64,000 bases of DNA from Aeromonas sanarellii (GTDB taxonomy: Bacteria > Pseudomonadota > Gammaproteobacteria > Enterobacterales > Aeromonadaceae). Made by a program: the position numbers and the translations under genes. The stretch lies in NCBI RefSeq assembly GCF_000820085.1, contig NZ_CDBN01000007.1, forward strand, positions 54,246-118,245, written 5' to 3'. The notes beneath the pieces are model-generated. The model ran no database searches. It saw nothing but the letters and a program-made list of their open reading frames with translations, and was not told where the DNA came from. Shown here piece after piece: positions 1 to 8,295 of this stretch. Positions within the stretch are counted from its first letter, which is position 1. Every line of letters begins with the position of its first letter.

Positions 1-669
1 GCCGAATACCTGCTGCGCCAGGCGGTGCAGGCCCCCTTGCAGAGGGAGACCCTGAGCGGCCGGGCCATCCGCTACGGCGACTGGCTGCTGCCCGGGGTGA
101 TCGGCATGAACCTGATGTTCTCCGGCCTGTTCGGGGTCGGCTTCGTCATCGTGCGCTATCGCAAGAACGGAGTGCTCAAGCGGCTGCGGGCCACCCCGCT
201 CTCGGCCGCCGAGTTTCTCTGTGCCCAACTGCTGTCACGGGTGCTGATCACCCTGGTGGTGAGCCTGCTGGTCTTCCTGGTGGCCCATTGGTTGCTGGAT
301 GTACCCCTGCTCGGGTCGGGCTGGCTGTTGCTGCTGATCGCCCTGGTCGGCGGCACGGCCATGGCCTCCCTCGGGCTGCTTATCGCCGCCCGGATCCAGA
401 ACGAGGAGCTGGCGAGCGGTTTGCTCAATCTCATCAGCTTGCCCATGATGTTCTTATCCGGCGTCTGGTTCTCGCTGGAAGGCTCTCCTCCCTGGCTGCA
501 GGCCTTGGGGGCGCGCTTGCCGCTCAGCCAGATCATCGAGGCCGCCCGTGCCGTGATGCTGGAAGGGGCCGGGTGGCAGGCGGTGGCGGGGACCCTGGGT
601 CAAGTCATGGTGTTTGCCCTGGTGTGTGTCACGCTGGGGGCGGTGCTGTTCAAATGGAGCGCGAAATGA
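1..669 (+). CDS. ABC-2 type transporter permease, C-terminal part (5' end outside window)
   Basis: The reading frame is open from the first base, so the gene begins upstream and only about the last 222 residues are seen. A GTG at 25 is not a convincing start because the frame continues 5' of it. The visible part has several hydrophobic segments and the layout of ABC-2 permeases (DrrB/YhhJ/YadH type): a TM hairpin, then an Arg/Lys-rich cytoplasmic loop (RYRKNGVLKRLRATPLSAAEF), then further TM helices. Such permeases pair with a separate ATPase, presumably encoded upstream, and export drugs, lipids or polysaccharides; the substrate cannot be told. Its stop codon overlaps the ATG of the next gene (ATGA), so the two are probably co-translated. 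Confidence 0.8.
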   Translation, partial: AEYLLRQAVQAPLQRETLSGRAIRYGDWLLPGVIGMNLMFSGLFGVGFVIVRYRKNGVLKRLRATPLSAAEFLCAQLLSRVLITLVVSLLVFLVAHWLLDVPLLGSGWLLLLIALVGGTAMASLGLLIAARIQNEELASGLLNLISLPMMFLSGVWFSLEGSPPWLQALGARLPLSQIIEAARAVMLEGAGWQAVAGTLGQVMVFALVCVTLGAVLFKWSAK

Positions 670-965
670 AGCCAATTCTGTGGTTGCTGCTGGTGGCAGC
701 CTTACCGGTGCATGCCGGCACCCTGCGCTGCAAGAGCGCCCTGCTGACCGAGGGGGACACCACGGCCGAACTGCTGATCCGCTGCGGTCAGCCGCTGCTC
801 AAGGAGGATCTCACCCGCTACGAGGAGAACGGCTTCGGGGCGAGGATGACGGTCAAATATGCTGAGCGCTGGACCTACAACTTCGGCAGGAGCGAGTTCA
901 TGCAGTTTGTCACCGTCGAAAACGGCGTCATCACCGAGATCGAAGACGGCCCCCGCGGCGGCTGA
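666..965 (+). CDS. DUF2845 family small periplasmic protein
   Basis: A 99-residue protein with a clear Sec signal peptide (MKPILWLLLVAALPVHAGT, cleavage after about residue 17), followed by a short domain with two cysteines (RCKSALL and LLIRCGQPL) that probably form a disulfide. The pattern of a signal peptide, then CxS, then a G-D-T segment and an IRCGxP motif matches DUF2845 proteins. The start is the ATG at 666, which overlaps the stop of the permease gene by four bases. That fixes the start and suggests translational coupling. No function is known for the family. The C-terminus (EDGPRGG) is polar and there is no lipobox. Confidence 0.75.
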   Translation: MKPILWLLLVAALPVHAGTLRCKSALLTEGDTTAELLIRCGQPLLKEDLTRYEENGFGARMTVKYAERWTYNFGRSEFMQFVTVENGVITEIEDGPRGG

Positions 966-1312
966 GTCCCCGGCCGGGATCTCACCCCATGTGCCGCCCT
1001 GTGGCTCCCGGCTTCATCCCCCCTCTATCCCCGGTTTCAATGCCAGAGAGCGTGGCTGCCCGATATTGGTTCATCCCACCCAATAGCGGGCCTGCCGGCA
1101 GAAAAACGAGCCTGATGAGTGAGTTATCAGCAGATTTCTCTGCCCCATCACGGTGCATTCGACATTTTTGCGAAAAAAAATCCTCATAGGATGGAAGGCT
1201 TTTGACAGCAGGCTATTTGGCAAATAAGGGTCTACTTTTGATTCTAAGAGTGCATATCACCTCGTTCTCATATTTTGTGCTGTTGCACCATGCTTGGGCC
1301 GGGTTGCACCGA
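966..1312. other. Intergenic stretch without recognisable gene
   Basis: About 350 bases between the DUF2845 gene and the promoter of the amino-acid transporter operon. The only open frames are short, lack a credible ribosome-binding site and resemble no protein I know. From about 1140 the base composition becomes more AT-rich, as expected near promoters. An isolated TTGACA at 1202-1207 has no good -10 partner. No strong terminator hairpin is visible after the DUF2845 gene. Confidence 0.5.
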
Positions 1313-1340
1313 TTGACAGGTTTTTGAGCCGCTGGATAAG
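1313..1340 (+). promoter_or_regulatory. Probable sigma-70 promoter of aapJQMP
   Basis: A perfect -35 hexamer TTGACA (1313-1318) and a -10 GATAAG (1335-1340, four of six matches to TATAAT) are separated by 16 bases. Transcription would start near 1347 and leave a leader of about 70 nt before the aapJ ATG at 1418. Read by eye only. Confidence 0.45.
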
Positions 1341-1417
1341 CTGCGAAAACGCAGGGAAGTGACGGCATCTTGCTTGGTTTGGGTGCCTGTTCGAATCAAA
1401 CCACAGGGAAGAGTGAC

Positions 1418-2437
1418 ATGAAGCAGATACACAAGGCAGGTATGGTAGTGGTGCTGTCGCTGGTGGCAGCCAATGTGTGGGCAGAGGGGACTCTGGACTC
1501 GGTCAAGAAGAAGGGCTTCGTGCAGTGCGGGGTCGGCGATGGTCTGCCCGGCTTCTCCAACCCGGATGCCAAGGGGGTCTGGACCGGCCTGGACGTGGAC
1601 GTGTGCCGCGCCGTCGCCGCCGCCGTGCTGGGGGATGCCGGCAAGGTGAAGTATGTCTCCCTGACCGCCAAGGAGCGTTTCACCGCCCTGCAATCCGGTG
1701 AGGTGGATCTGCTGTCGCGCAACACCACCTGGACCCTGACCCGGGATGGCTCCCTCGGCCTCACCTTTGCCGGGGTGAACTACTACGATGGCCAGGGTTT
1801 CCTGGTGAACAAGGCCCTCGGGGTCAAGAGCGCCAAGGAGCTGGACGGCGCCGCCGTCTGCATCCAGTCCGGCACCACAACCGAGCTCAACCTGGCCGAC
1901 TACTTCCGTGCCAACGGCGGCATGAAATACACCCCTGTGGTGTTCGACACCTCGGATCAGACCGTCAAGGGATTCGAAGCAGGCCGCTGCGACGTGCTGA
2001 CCTCGGATCAGTCTCAGCTTTACTCCCTCAAGATCAAGCTGACCAAGCCGGACGAGGCCCTGGTGCTGCCCGAAGTCATCTCCAAGGAGCCCCTGGGCCC
2101 GGCGGTGCGTCAGGGGGATGAACAGTGGTTCAAGGTGGTGCGCTGGAGTCTGAATGCCATGCTCAACGCCGAGGAGGCCGGGGTCACCAGCGCCAATGTG
2201 GACGAGATGCTCAAGTCCACCAACCCGGATATCCGCCGTCTGCTGGGGCTGGAAGAACCCAAGGGCAGCGTGCTGGGCCTGGATGACAAATGGGCCTACA
2301 ACATAGTCAAACAGGTCGGCAACTATGGCGAATCCTTCGATCGCAACGTCGGTGCCGGCTCCCCCCTCAAGATCGATCGCGGCATCAATGCACTCTGGAA
2401 CAAGGGCGGCCTGATGTACGCGCCGCCCATCCGCTGA
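1418..2437 (+). CDS. aapJ: General L-amino acid ABC transporter, periplasmic substrate-binding protein
   Basis: A 339-residue secreted binding protein (SBP_bac_3 family). A signal peptide occupies residues 1-22 (MKQIHKAGMVVVLSLVAANVWA) and is followed by GTLDSVKKKGFVQCGV. The central GFSNPDAKGVWTGLDVDVCRAVAAAVLGD segment and the SRNTTWTLTRD motif are typical of AapJ/BztA rather than of narrower ArtJ or GlnH proteins. The open frame extends upstream to 1370, but the ATG at 1418 has an AGGGAAGAG ribosome-binding site and begins the signal peptide. It captures a broad range of L-amino acids in the periplasm and delivers them to the AapQM permease. First gene of a four-gene operon with two permeases and an ATPase. 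Confidence 0.93.
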   Translation: MKQIHKAGMVVVLSLVAANVWAEGTLDSVKKKGFVQCGVGDGLPGFSNPDAKGVWTGLDVDVCRAVAAAVLGDAGKVKYVSLTAKERFTALQSGEVDLLSRNTTWTLTRDGSLGLTFAGVNYYDGQGFLVNKALGVKSAKELDGAAVCIQSGTTTELNLADYFRANGGMKYTPVVFDTSDQTVKGFEAGRCDVLTSDQSQLYSLKIKLTKPDEALVLPEVISKEPLGPAVRQGDEQWFKVVRWSLNAMLNAEEAGVTSANVDEMLKSTNPDIRRLLGLEEPKGSVLGLDDKWAYNIVKQVGNYGESFDRNVGAGSPLKIDRGINALWNKGGLMYAPPIR

Positions 2438-2497
2438 GTTGACTGCAATCGGGGGGCCCTGCCCCCCATTTCCCCTGGCTTTGTCGGAGTCATCCTC

Positions 2498-3685
2498 ATG
2501 GCGCTACAAGCATCAAACCATAGGAAGGAACAGGGCCGCTGGTGGTATGACGCCAAGGTGCGGGCGCTGCTCTTCCAGTGCCTGGCCGTGGCGGCCGTTA
2601 TCGCGTTCCTGTTCTACATCGTCAACAATGCCCTGACCAATCTGGCCACCCGTGGCATCACCACCGGCTTCGATTTCCTGGGCAACACGGCCGGCTTCGG
2701 CATCTTGCAGAGCCTGATCCCCTATGACGAGACCCATACCTTCGGCCGCACCTTCCTGGTGGGGCTGCTCAACACCCTGCTGGTCTCGGTGCTCGGCATC
2801 CTGTTTGCCACCCTGCTCGGCTTCGTGCTCGGGGTGGCGCGCCTGTCGCGCAACTGGCTGGTGGCGCGGATTGCGGCCGTCTACATAGAGACGTTTCGCA
2901 ACATTCCGCTGCTGCTGCAGATCTTCTTCTGGTATTTCTCGGTGCTGCGCACCCTGCCTTCCCCCCGCGAGAGCGTGGAGCTGGGGGGGCTCGCCTTTCT
3001 CAACGTGCGGGGCTTCTATCTGCCCAAGCCCTTGTTTGAAGAGGGATTTGGTTATGTGCTCTGGGCCCTGTTGCTGGCCGTCGTGCTGAGCTGGGGACTG
3101 AGCCGCTGGGCGCGGCGCCGCCAGGCGCTGACCGGCAGGATCTTCCCGTTCTGGCGCACGACAGCCGGTCTGGTCATTCTGCTCCCGGCCGTTACCTTCC
3201 TGCTGGCGGGCAGTCCGCTCACCTGGAGCGTGCCGACCCTGCAGGGGTTCAACTTCCGGGGGGGGCTGACGGTACTGCCTGAGCTCGCGGCCCTGTTGCT
3301 GGCGCTGACCATCTACACGGCGGCCTTCATCGCCGAGATAGTGCGATCCGGCATCCTGGCCATCAGCAAGGGACAGACGGAGGCGGCCTCCGCCCTCGGG
3401 CTGTCGCCCACCAAGACGTTGCGGCTGGTGGTCATCCCCCAGGCGATGCGGGTGATCATTCCTCCCCTGACCAGCCAGTACCTGAACCTCACCAAGAACT
3501 CCTCGCTGGCCACGGCCATCGGCTACCCGGATCTCGTTTCTGTGTTCATGGGCACCACCCTCAACCAGACCGGGCAGGCCATCGAGGTCATCGCCATGAC
3601 CATGGGGGTCTATCTCATCATCAGTATCACCACCTCGGTGTTGATGAACATCTACAACCGCAGGATGACGCTGGTCGAGCGCTAG
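2498..3685 (+). CDS. aapQ: General L-amino acid ABC transporter permease
   Basis: A 395-residue inner-membrane permease of the HisMQ/AapQM type. It is longer than usual His/Gln permeases because of an insert between the early and late TM helices (about residues 150-240), a hallmark of AapQ/BztB. The BPD_transp_1 core carries the EAA loop near residues 290-315 (TEAASALGLSPTKTLRLVVIPQ), which docks the ATPase. The N-terminus starts MALQASNHRKEQGRWWYDAKVRALLFQ, close to the typical AapQ start. It forms a heteromeric channel with AapM, 60 bp downstream of aapJ and 9 bp upstream of aapM. Confidence 0.92.
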   Translation: MALQASNHRKEQGRWWYDAKVRALLFQCLAVAAVIAFLFYIVNNALTNLATRGITTGFDFLGNTAGFGILQSLIPYDETHTFGRTFLVGLLNTLLVSVLGILFATLLGFVLGVARLSRNWLVARIAAVYIETFRNIPLLLQIFFWYFSVLRTLPSPRESVELGGLAFLNVRGFYLPKPLFEEGFGYVLWALLLAVVLSWGLSRWARRRQALTGRIFPFWRTTAGLVILLPAVTFLLAGSPLTWSVPTLQGFNFRGGLTVLPELAALLLALTIYTAAFIAEIVRSGILAISKGQTEAASALGLSPTKTLRLVVIPQAMRVIIPPLTSQYLNLTKNSSLATAIGYPDLVSVFMGTTLNQTGQAIEVIAMTMGVYLIISITTSVLMNIYNRRMTLVER

Positions 3686-3694
3686 GGAGCTGTC

Positions 3695-4789
3695 ATGTTC
3701 GTGAATGAATTGCAGGAGGCGCTGCCGCCTCCCAGCCATCGCCGGGGGCTGGTCGCCTGGCTCAGGCAGAATCTCTTTCCCAACTGGTGGAACGGCCTGC
3801 TGACCCTGGTGCTGGCCTGGCTGTTGCTGCCGCTGCTCTGGTCGGCACTGGACTGGGCGCTGTTTTCCGCCACCTGGCAGGGCAGCAGCCGTGCGGACTG
3901 CAGCCAGGGCGGGGCATGCTGGGTCTTTATCGAGAGCCGTCTGGGGCAATACCTCTATGGCTTCTACCCGGTTGATCAGTACTGGCGCATCAATCTGGCC
4001 TTCGCCGGCCTGGCGGTGCTGCTGGCCTTGCTGATCTGGCCGCGCACCCCGCGCAAGGGGTGGCTGGCGCTGTTTACGCTGCTGGTATTCCCCGTCATCG
4101 CCTTCTTCCTGATCCATGGCGGGGCCGGCCTCACTGTGGTGGAGACGAACCGCTGGGGCGGCCTGATGCTGACCCTGGTACTGGCGGTGGTGGGCATAGT
4201 GGTGGCCCTGCCGTTCGGCATCCTGCTGGCGCTGGGGCGTCGCTCCCACATGCCGGTCATCTCCAGCCTCTCCACCGTCTACATCGAGTTCTGGCGGGCG
4301 GTGCCGCTCATCACAGTACTCTTCATGGCGTCCGTCATGCTGCCGCTCTTCATGAGTACCGAGGTGGAGCTCGACAAGCTGCTGCGGGCGCTCATCGGCA
4401 TCATCCTGTTCCAGGCGGCCTATGTGGCAGAGGTGGTGAGAGGGGGGCTGCAGGCGATCCCCAAGGGACAGTACGAGGCGGGGGATGCGCTGGGGCTCTC
4501 CTACTGGAAGGTGATGGGGCTCATCATCATGCCCCAGGCCCTCAAGATCACCATTCCCTCCCTGGTGAACACCTTCATCTCATTGTTCAAGGACACCAGC
4601 CTGGTGCTGATCATCGGCCTGTTCGATCTGCTGGCCATCTCCAAGGTGGCGCTGGCGGATCCGGCCTGGCTGGGTTTTTCCACCGAGGCTTATGTCTTCA
4701 TTGCCATGATCTTCTGGATGTTCTGTTTTGGCATGTCCCGCTACTCCATCTATCTGGAGCGCAAACTCAACACGGGCCACAAGCATTAG
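3695..4789 (+). CDS. aapM: General L-amino acid ABC transporter permease
   Basis: A 364-residue integral membrane protein, the partner permease of AapQ. It has an N-terminal cytoplasmic segment ([20 protein letters not shown]) and a first TM followed by a periplasmic loop with [11 protein letters not shown]. The C-terminal permease core has its EAA loop at about residues 257-282 ([22 protein letters not shown]). The cysteine pair in the periplasmic loop is common in AapM/BztC proteins. The gene lies 9 bp after aapQ and 13 bp before aapP, so the four genes form one transcription unit. Confidence 0.92.
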   Translation: MFVNELQEALPPPSHRRGLVAWLRQNLFPNWWNGLLTLVLAWLLLPLLWSALDWALFSATWQGSSRADCSQGGACWVFIESRLGQYLYGFYPVDQYWRINLAFAGLAVLLALLIWPRTPRKGWLALFTLLVFPVIAFFLIHGGAGLTVVETNRWGGLMLTLVLAVVGIVVALPFGILLALGRRSHMPVISSLSTVYIEFWRAVPLITVLFMASVMLPLFMSTEVELDKLLRALIGIILFQAAYVAEVVRGGLQAIPKGQYEAGDALGLSYWKVMGLIIMPQALKITIPSLVNTFISLFKDTSLVLIIGLFDLLAISKVALADPAWLGFSTEAYVFIAMIFWMFCFGMSRYSIYLERKLNTGHKH

Positions 4790-4802
4790 GAGCAGTTTCG
4801 AT

Positions 4803-5546
4803 ATGAAAACGGACGCGGTAGTAGAACTGAAAGCCGTCAACAAGTGGTACGGTGAGTTTCATGTGTTGCGCAACATCAATCTGCAGGTGGGCAGAGGGGA
4901 GAAGATCGTCATCTGCGGGCCATCGGGGTCGGGCAAGTCCACCATGATCCGCTGCATCAACCGGCTGGAGGAGCACCAGAGCGGGGACATCCTGGTCAAG
5001 GGCACGGCGCTCACCTCGGATCTCAAGAACATAGAGACGGTGCGCCGTGAGGTGGGCATGGTGTTCCAGCACTTCAACCTCTTTCCCCACCTGACGGTGC
5101 TGGAGAACTGCTGCCTGGCCCCCATCTGGGTCAAGCAGTTGCCGCGCAAGGAGGCCGAGGAGATTGCCATGACCTTCCTGCGCCGGGTCAGGATCCCGGA
5201 GCAGGCCCTCAAGTACCCGGGCCAGCTCTCCGGCGGCCAGCAGCAGCGCGTCGCCATCGCCCGCAGTCTGTGCATGAACCCCCAGGTGATGCTGTTTGAC
5301 GAGCCAACCTCGGCGCTCGACCCCGAGATGGTGCGCGAGGTGCTGGATGTCATGGTGGAGCTGGCCCACGAGGGGATGACCATGCTCTGCGTCACCCACG
5401 AGATGGGCTTTGCCAAGCAGGTGGCGGATCGGGTGATCTTCATGGACCGCGGCCAGATCATCGAGGAGAACGTGCCGGATCAGTTCTTCGACCATCCCCA
5501 GTCGGAGCGGACCAAGCTGTTCCTCTCCCAGATCCTGCAGCACTGA
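4803..5546 (+). CDS. aapP: General L-amino acid ABC transporter ATP-binding protein
   Basis: A 247-residue ABC ATPase of the polar-amino-acid family (GlnQ/HisP/AapP). Walker A GPSGSGKS is at about residues 39-46, the signature [10 protein letters not shown] at about 142-151, Walker [10 protein letters not shown] at about 162-170, and the H-loop CVTHEMG at about 196-202. The frame is open upstream to 4728, but that part lies inside aapM. The ATG at 4803 follows an AGGAGCAG ribosome-binding site and matches the family N-terminus. It powers import through AapQM. Last gene of the operon; a weak GC-rich hairpin follows at 5569-5596. Confidence 0.94.
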   Translation: MKTDAVVELKAVNKWYGEFHVLRNINLQVGRGEKIVICGPSGSGKSTMIRCINRLEEHQSGDILVKGTALTSDLKNIETVRREVGMVFQHFNLFPHLTVLENCCLAPIWVKQLPRKEAEEIAMTFLRRVRIPEQALKYPGQLSGGQQQRVAIARSLCMNPQVMLFDEPTSALDPEMVREVLDVMVELAHEGMTMLCVTHEMGFAKQVADRVIFMDRGQIIEENVPDQFFDHPQSERTKLFLSQILQH

Positions 5547-5568
5547 AACCGAGTCACGCCATAAAAAC

Positions 5569-5596
5569 GGCCCGCACGCTCCAGTGAGCGGCGGGC
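5569..5596. terminator. Possible weak terminator hairpin after aapP
   Basis: An imperfect GC-rich inverted repeat (CCCGC...GCGGG arms) lies just after the aapP stop. It has no T-run on the plus strand, so it could instead act from the other side on the small minus-strand gene ending at 5639. Weak. Confidence 0.3.
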
Positions 5597-5638
5597 AAAG
5601 ACGTGCATGGAAGCAGACTACAGACGGAAAGGAGTATG

Positions 5639-5854
5639 TCAGCCCGGCAACGGGGTGCTGGTGCGCAGGTCGCGCACCGCCAGGTTGATCTGCCGGGCCA
5701 GGCTCAACGCCTGACGGCAGCTCAGCGTCCTCACATCGATGATCCCCCCTTGAAACTCAAACCGCCCCAGCGCCTCCACCATGAAGCTTCCATGATGAAA
5801 ACTCTTGATATAGCGAGCAATTCGACGGGGAGACCACTGCTTGAACACCTTCAT
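5639..5854 (-). CDS. Small hypothetical basic protein (71 aa)
   Basis: A 71-residue protein starting MKVFKQWSPRRIARYIKSFH and ending VRDLRTSTPLPG. It is rich in basic and aromatic residues at the N-terminus and has no signal peptide or TM helix. The frame can be extended to 5908 with a GTG, but the ATG at 5854 gives the more natural N-terminus. A modest AGGG lies 10 bases upstream. I do not recognise a family. Codon composition is like the neighbours and the sequence looks protein-like (alternating hydrophobic and charged residues, FHHGSFMVEALGRFEFQGG). It sits alone, convergent with the aap operon. Confidence 0.55.
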   Translation of the reverse strand: MKVFKQWSPRRIARYIKSFHHGSFMVEALGRFEFQGGIIDVRTLSCRQALSLARQINLAVRDLRTSTPLPG

Positions 5855-6031
5855 GGCAAGAGACCCTGTTGTTTGGACAGGGCACACTATGCCGATGGAC
5901 AGTGACACTGATGTGACAGTTTGAGAAAGGTTTGTATGAATCCACTTCCCATCAGGGAAGGATCCACACTGGGGCCGAAAAAGTAGTGCCGTCCCCGACC
6001 CCGGCCCCGATATACTGCGGCCATCTCATGA

Positions 6032-6550
6032 ATGACAAAGGTGCCGCACGTGGAGTGGGTGGACATAGTAGACGAGCAGGACAGAGTGATAGGAGTTGCC
6101 GAGCGCGCCAGGGTTCGGCGGGAAAACCTGCGCCATCGCGCCAGCTACATCCTGGTGCTGGACGAACAGGATCGCGTGCTGGTGCAGCGGCGCACCCTCG
6201 GCAAGGACTTCTGTCCCGGCATGCTGGATGCCTGCGCCGGCGGCGTGGTCACCCAGGGTGAGGCGATGGAGCCCTCCGCCCGGCGCGAGCTGGCGGAGGA
6301 GCTGGGGATCCACGGCGTGCCCCTCCAGGATTTTGGCACCTTCTATGCCGAAGGGGAGGGTTACCGGGTCTGGGGCGGCCTCTTCAGTTGCCATTATCAG
6401 GGGCCGGTGCAGCTTCAGGCGGAGGAGGTGAGCGAGGTGCACTGGATGAGCCTGGGCGAGATCGCCGAGCGGGCCGCCGAATTCACCCCCGACTCTTTGC
6501 TCGCCATCGCCACCTGGCAGGCGCGACGCTCGCAATCAGGTCAAGGGTAG
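6032..6550 (+). CDS. yfcD: Nudix hydrolase, YfcD-like
   Basis: A 172-residue Nudix-fold protein. The Nudix box (G-x5-E-x7-REUxEEU) is at about residues 69-92: GGVVTQGEAMEPSARRELAE followed by ELG, with the metal-binding glutamates present. The N-terminal EWVDIVDEQDRVIGVAERARVRREN and the segment RHRASYILVLDEQDRVLVQRRT resemble YfcD and isopentenyl-diphosphate isomerase-like Nudix proteins, where the enzyme hydrolyses a nucleoside-diphosphate-linked compound of uncertain identity. The start is the ATG at 6032; the first residues (MTKVPHVEW) match the family. It stands alone, followed 113 bp later by the peroxiredoxin gene. Confidence 0.82.
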   Translation: MTKVPHVEWVDIVDEQDRVIGVAERARVRRENLRHRASYILVLDEQDRVLVQRRTLGKDFCPGMLDACAGGVVTQGEAMEPSARRELAEELGIHGVPLQDFGTFYAEGEGYRVWGGLFSCHYQGPVQLQAEEVSEVHWMSLGEIAERAAEFTPDSLLAIATWQARRSQSGQG

Positions 6551-6663
6551 CCGCCGGAAGTGCTCGTAGGGCATCCCCTTTGTTATCCCGGACGGGAGCC
6601 TGTTCGCCCTTTTGCGGATTGGGGTAGACTGGGCCTCTTTGAACCACATAAGGACGAGTCATC

Positions 6664-7137
6664 ATGATCACGGTCGGTCAGACCCTGCCCGCAGGGGAAT
6701 TTACCCTTATCACCGCCGAGGGCAAGCAGGTGAAGGATACCCAGACCCTGTTCGCGGGCAAGCGGGTGGTGCTGTTTGCGGTGCCCGGTGCCTTCACCCC
6801 CACCTGCTCCAACGCCCACCTGCCCGGCTATGTAGTGCTGGCGGACAAGTTCAAGGAGAAGGGGGTCGATGCCCTCTGCTGCCTGTCGGTGAACGACGCC
6901 TTCGTGATGAGGGCCTGGCAGGACGCCCAGAACGCGGAGGCCATCACCATGCTGGCGGATGGGGACGGCAGCTGGACCCGGGCCCTGGGCCTTGCCAAGG
7001 AGACCGGTGCCTTTGGCGGCCTGCGCGCCCAGCGCTTTGCCCTCATCGCCAATGACGGGGTGGTGGAGCGGCTGTTTGTGGAGGCCCCCGGCAAGTTCGA
7101 GGTCTCGGATGCCCAGAGCCTGCTGGCGGCGCTGTGA
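6664..7137 (+). CDS. Peroxiredoxin, Prx5/AhpC-TSA type
   Basis: A 157-residue thioredoxin-fold peroxidase with the peroxidatic cysteine C48 in the Prx5 motif PGAFTPTCS (residues 41-49). It is preceded by a G-K-R-V-V-L-F-A-V strand. A second cysteine pair (C72-C73, ALCCLSVND) is near the usual position of the Prx5 family's LSVND motif. Such proteins reduce H2O2 and alkyl hydroperoxides with glutaredoxin or thioredoxin as electron donor; here no glutaredoxin domain is fused, unlike in some Vibrio/Haemophilus homologues. The ATG at 6664 follows AAGGACGAGTCATC, a good ribosome-binding site. Cytoplasmic and monocistronic. Confidence 0.88.
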   Translation: MITVGQTLPAGEFTLITAEGKQVKDTQTLFAGKRVVLFAVPGAFTPTCSNAHLPGYVVLADKFKEKGVDALCCLSVNDAFVMRAWQDAQNAEAITMLADGDGSWTRALGLAKETGAFGGLRAQRFALIANDGVVERLFVEAPGKFEVSDAQSLLAAL

Positions 7138-7261
7138 AAGATTAATCGCCGTTTGATTTTCCCTTGAAATGGAAAGTCGGCCCGTTACACTGGGCCCACT
7201 TCTGGAGAGAGCCGGGCCATCGCCTGGCTCTCGCATTTGCTGGCGATGGAATGGAGATGTT

Positions 7262-8230
7262 ATGACCCTGGCTTTTGTTGCCCTGATAGCCGGACTGGCA
7301 CTGCTGGTCTGGAGTGCGGACAAGTTCGTGGACGGTGCCGCCGCGACTGCCCGGTATGCTGGCATGCCGCCGCTGCTGATCGGCATGGTGATCATCGGCT
7401 TTGGCACCTCGGCCCCGGAGATGGTGGTGTCGGCCCTGGCTGCCTCCCAAGGCAACCCCGGGCTCGCGCTCGGTAACGCCTATGGCTCCAACATCACCAA
7501 TATCGCGTTGATCCTGGGGCTGACCGCCCTGATCAGCCCCATCGCGGTAGCCTCCCAGGTGGTGCGCAAGGAGATCCCCGTCCTGCTCGCCATCACCCTG
7601 CTCTCCGGCGCCCTGTTGCTGGACGGCCAGTTGGATCGCACGGATGCCGCCATCCTGGGGGGGGTCTTCGTCGGCCTGATGGGCTGGTCCATCTGGGCCG
7701 GCATGAATGGCAAGGGGGATGCGCTGGATGTGGAGACGGAGGAAGACATCGAGAGTGAGGGCATGTCCCTCAAGAGTGCCATCCTCTGGCTCATCGTCGG
7801 TCTGGTGCTGCTGATCGCGGCCTCCCGCCTGCTGGTGTGGGGGGCGGTGACCATCGCCCAGGCGCTTGGCATCAGCGATCTGGTGATTGGCCTTACCATA
7901 GTGGCGGTAGGCACCTCCCTGCCGGAGCTCGCCTCTTCGCTGATCGCCATTCGCAAGAACGAGCACGATCTGGCCCTCGGTAACGTGCTCGGTTCCAACC
8001 TGTTCAATGCCCTGGCCGTGGTCGGGATCGCCGCCGGCATCCATCCGCTCGCGGTGGCGCCCGAGGTGCTCAGCCGTGACTGGAGCCTGATGATGGGGCT
8101 GACCCTGTTGCTGCTGGTGATGTGTCTGGGTCGCAAGGGGCCGGGGCGGATCAACCGGCTGGAGGGGGGCGTGCTGCTCGCTATCTTCGTCGCCTACACG
8201 GGCTGGCTGCTGACGAGCCAGTTCATCTAG
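7262..8230 (+). CDS. Calcium/sodium antiporter (CaCA family, YrbG-like)
   Basis: A 322-residue inner-membrane exchanger with two inverted repeats. Each has the alpha-repeat signature: GFGTSAPEMVVSAL...GNAYGSNITNIALILG in the N-terminal half and VGTSLPELASSLIA...GNVLGSNLFNALAVVG in the C-terminal half. A negatively charged cytoplasmic loop (DVETEEDIESEGMS, about residues 157-170) joins them. The frame is open back to 7169; the ATG at 7262 (GGAGATGTTATG) begins with the first TM helix and fits the family length. It exchanges cytoplasmic Ca2+ for Na+ (or H+). A strong hairpin terminator follows. Confidence 0.88.
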   Translation: MTLAFVALIAGLALLVWSADKFVDGAAATARYAGMPPLLIGMVIIGFGTSAPEMVVSALAASQGNPGLALGNAYGSNITNIALILGLTALISPIAVASQVVRKEIPVLLAITLLSGALLLDGQLDRTDAAILGGVFVGLMGWSIWAGMNGKGDALDVETEEDIESEGMSLKSAILWLIVGLVLLIAASRLLVWGAVTIAQALGISDLVIGLTIVAVGTSLPELASSLIAIRKNEHDLALGNVLGSNLFNALAVVGIAAGIHPLAVAPEVLSRDWSLMMGLTLLLLVMCLGRKGPGRINRLEGGVLLAIFVAYTGWLLTSQFI

Positions 8231-8244
8231 GCCGGATGACATGA

Positions 8245-8278
8245 GAGAGGGGGAAGCATCGGCTTCCCCCTCTCGTTT
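8245..8278. terminator. Bidirectional rho-independent terminator
   Basis: A perfect 13-bp stem (GAGAGGGGGAAGC with its complement, 8245-8257 and 8262-8274) closes a 4-base loop, followed by GTTTTC. It separates the convergent antiporter and decarboxylase genes. Confidence 0.85.
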
Positions 8279-8295
8279 TCGGTGTTGGCAACCCG

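Noticed and set aside
1202..1230. TTGACA upstream of aapJ as its promoter
   Set aside because: The -10 at the right spacing (TAAGGG) is poor; the second TTGACA at 1313 has a better partner.
2513..4249. Long minus-strand frame (578 codons) across aapQ and aapM
   Set aside because: It is antisense to two clear permease genes, is rich in Q, H, G and R as expected for the shadow of GC-rich coding DNA, and has no ribosome-binding site.
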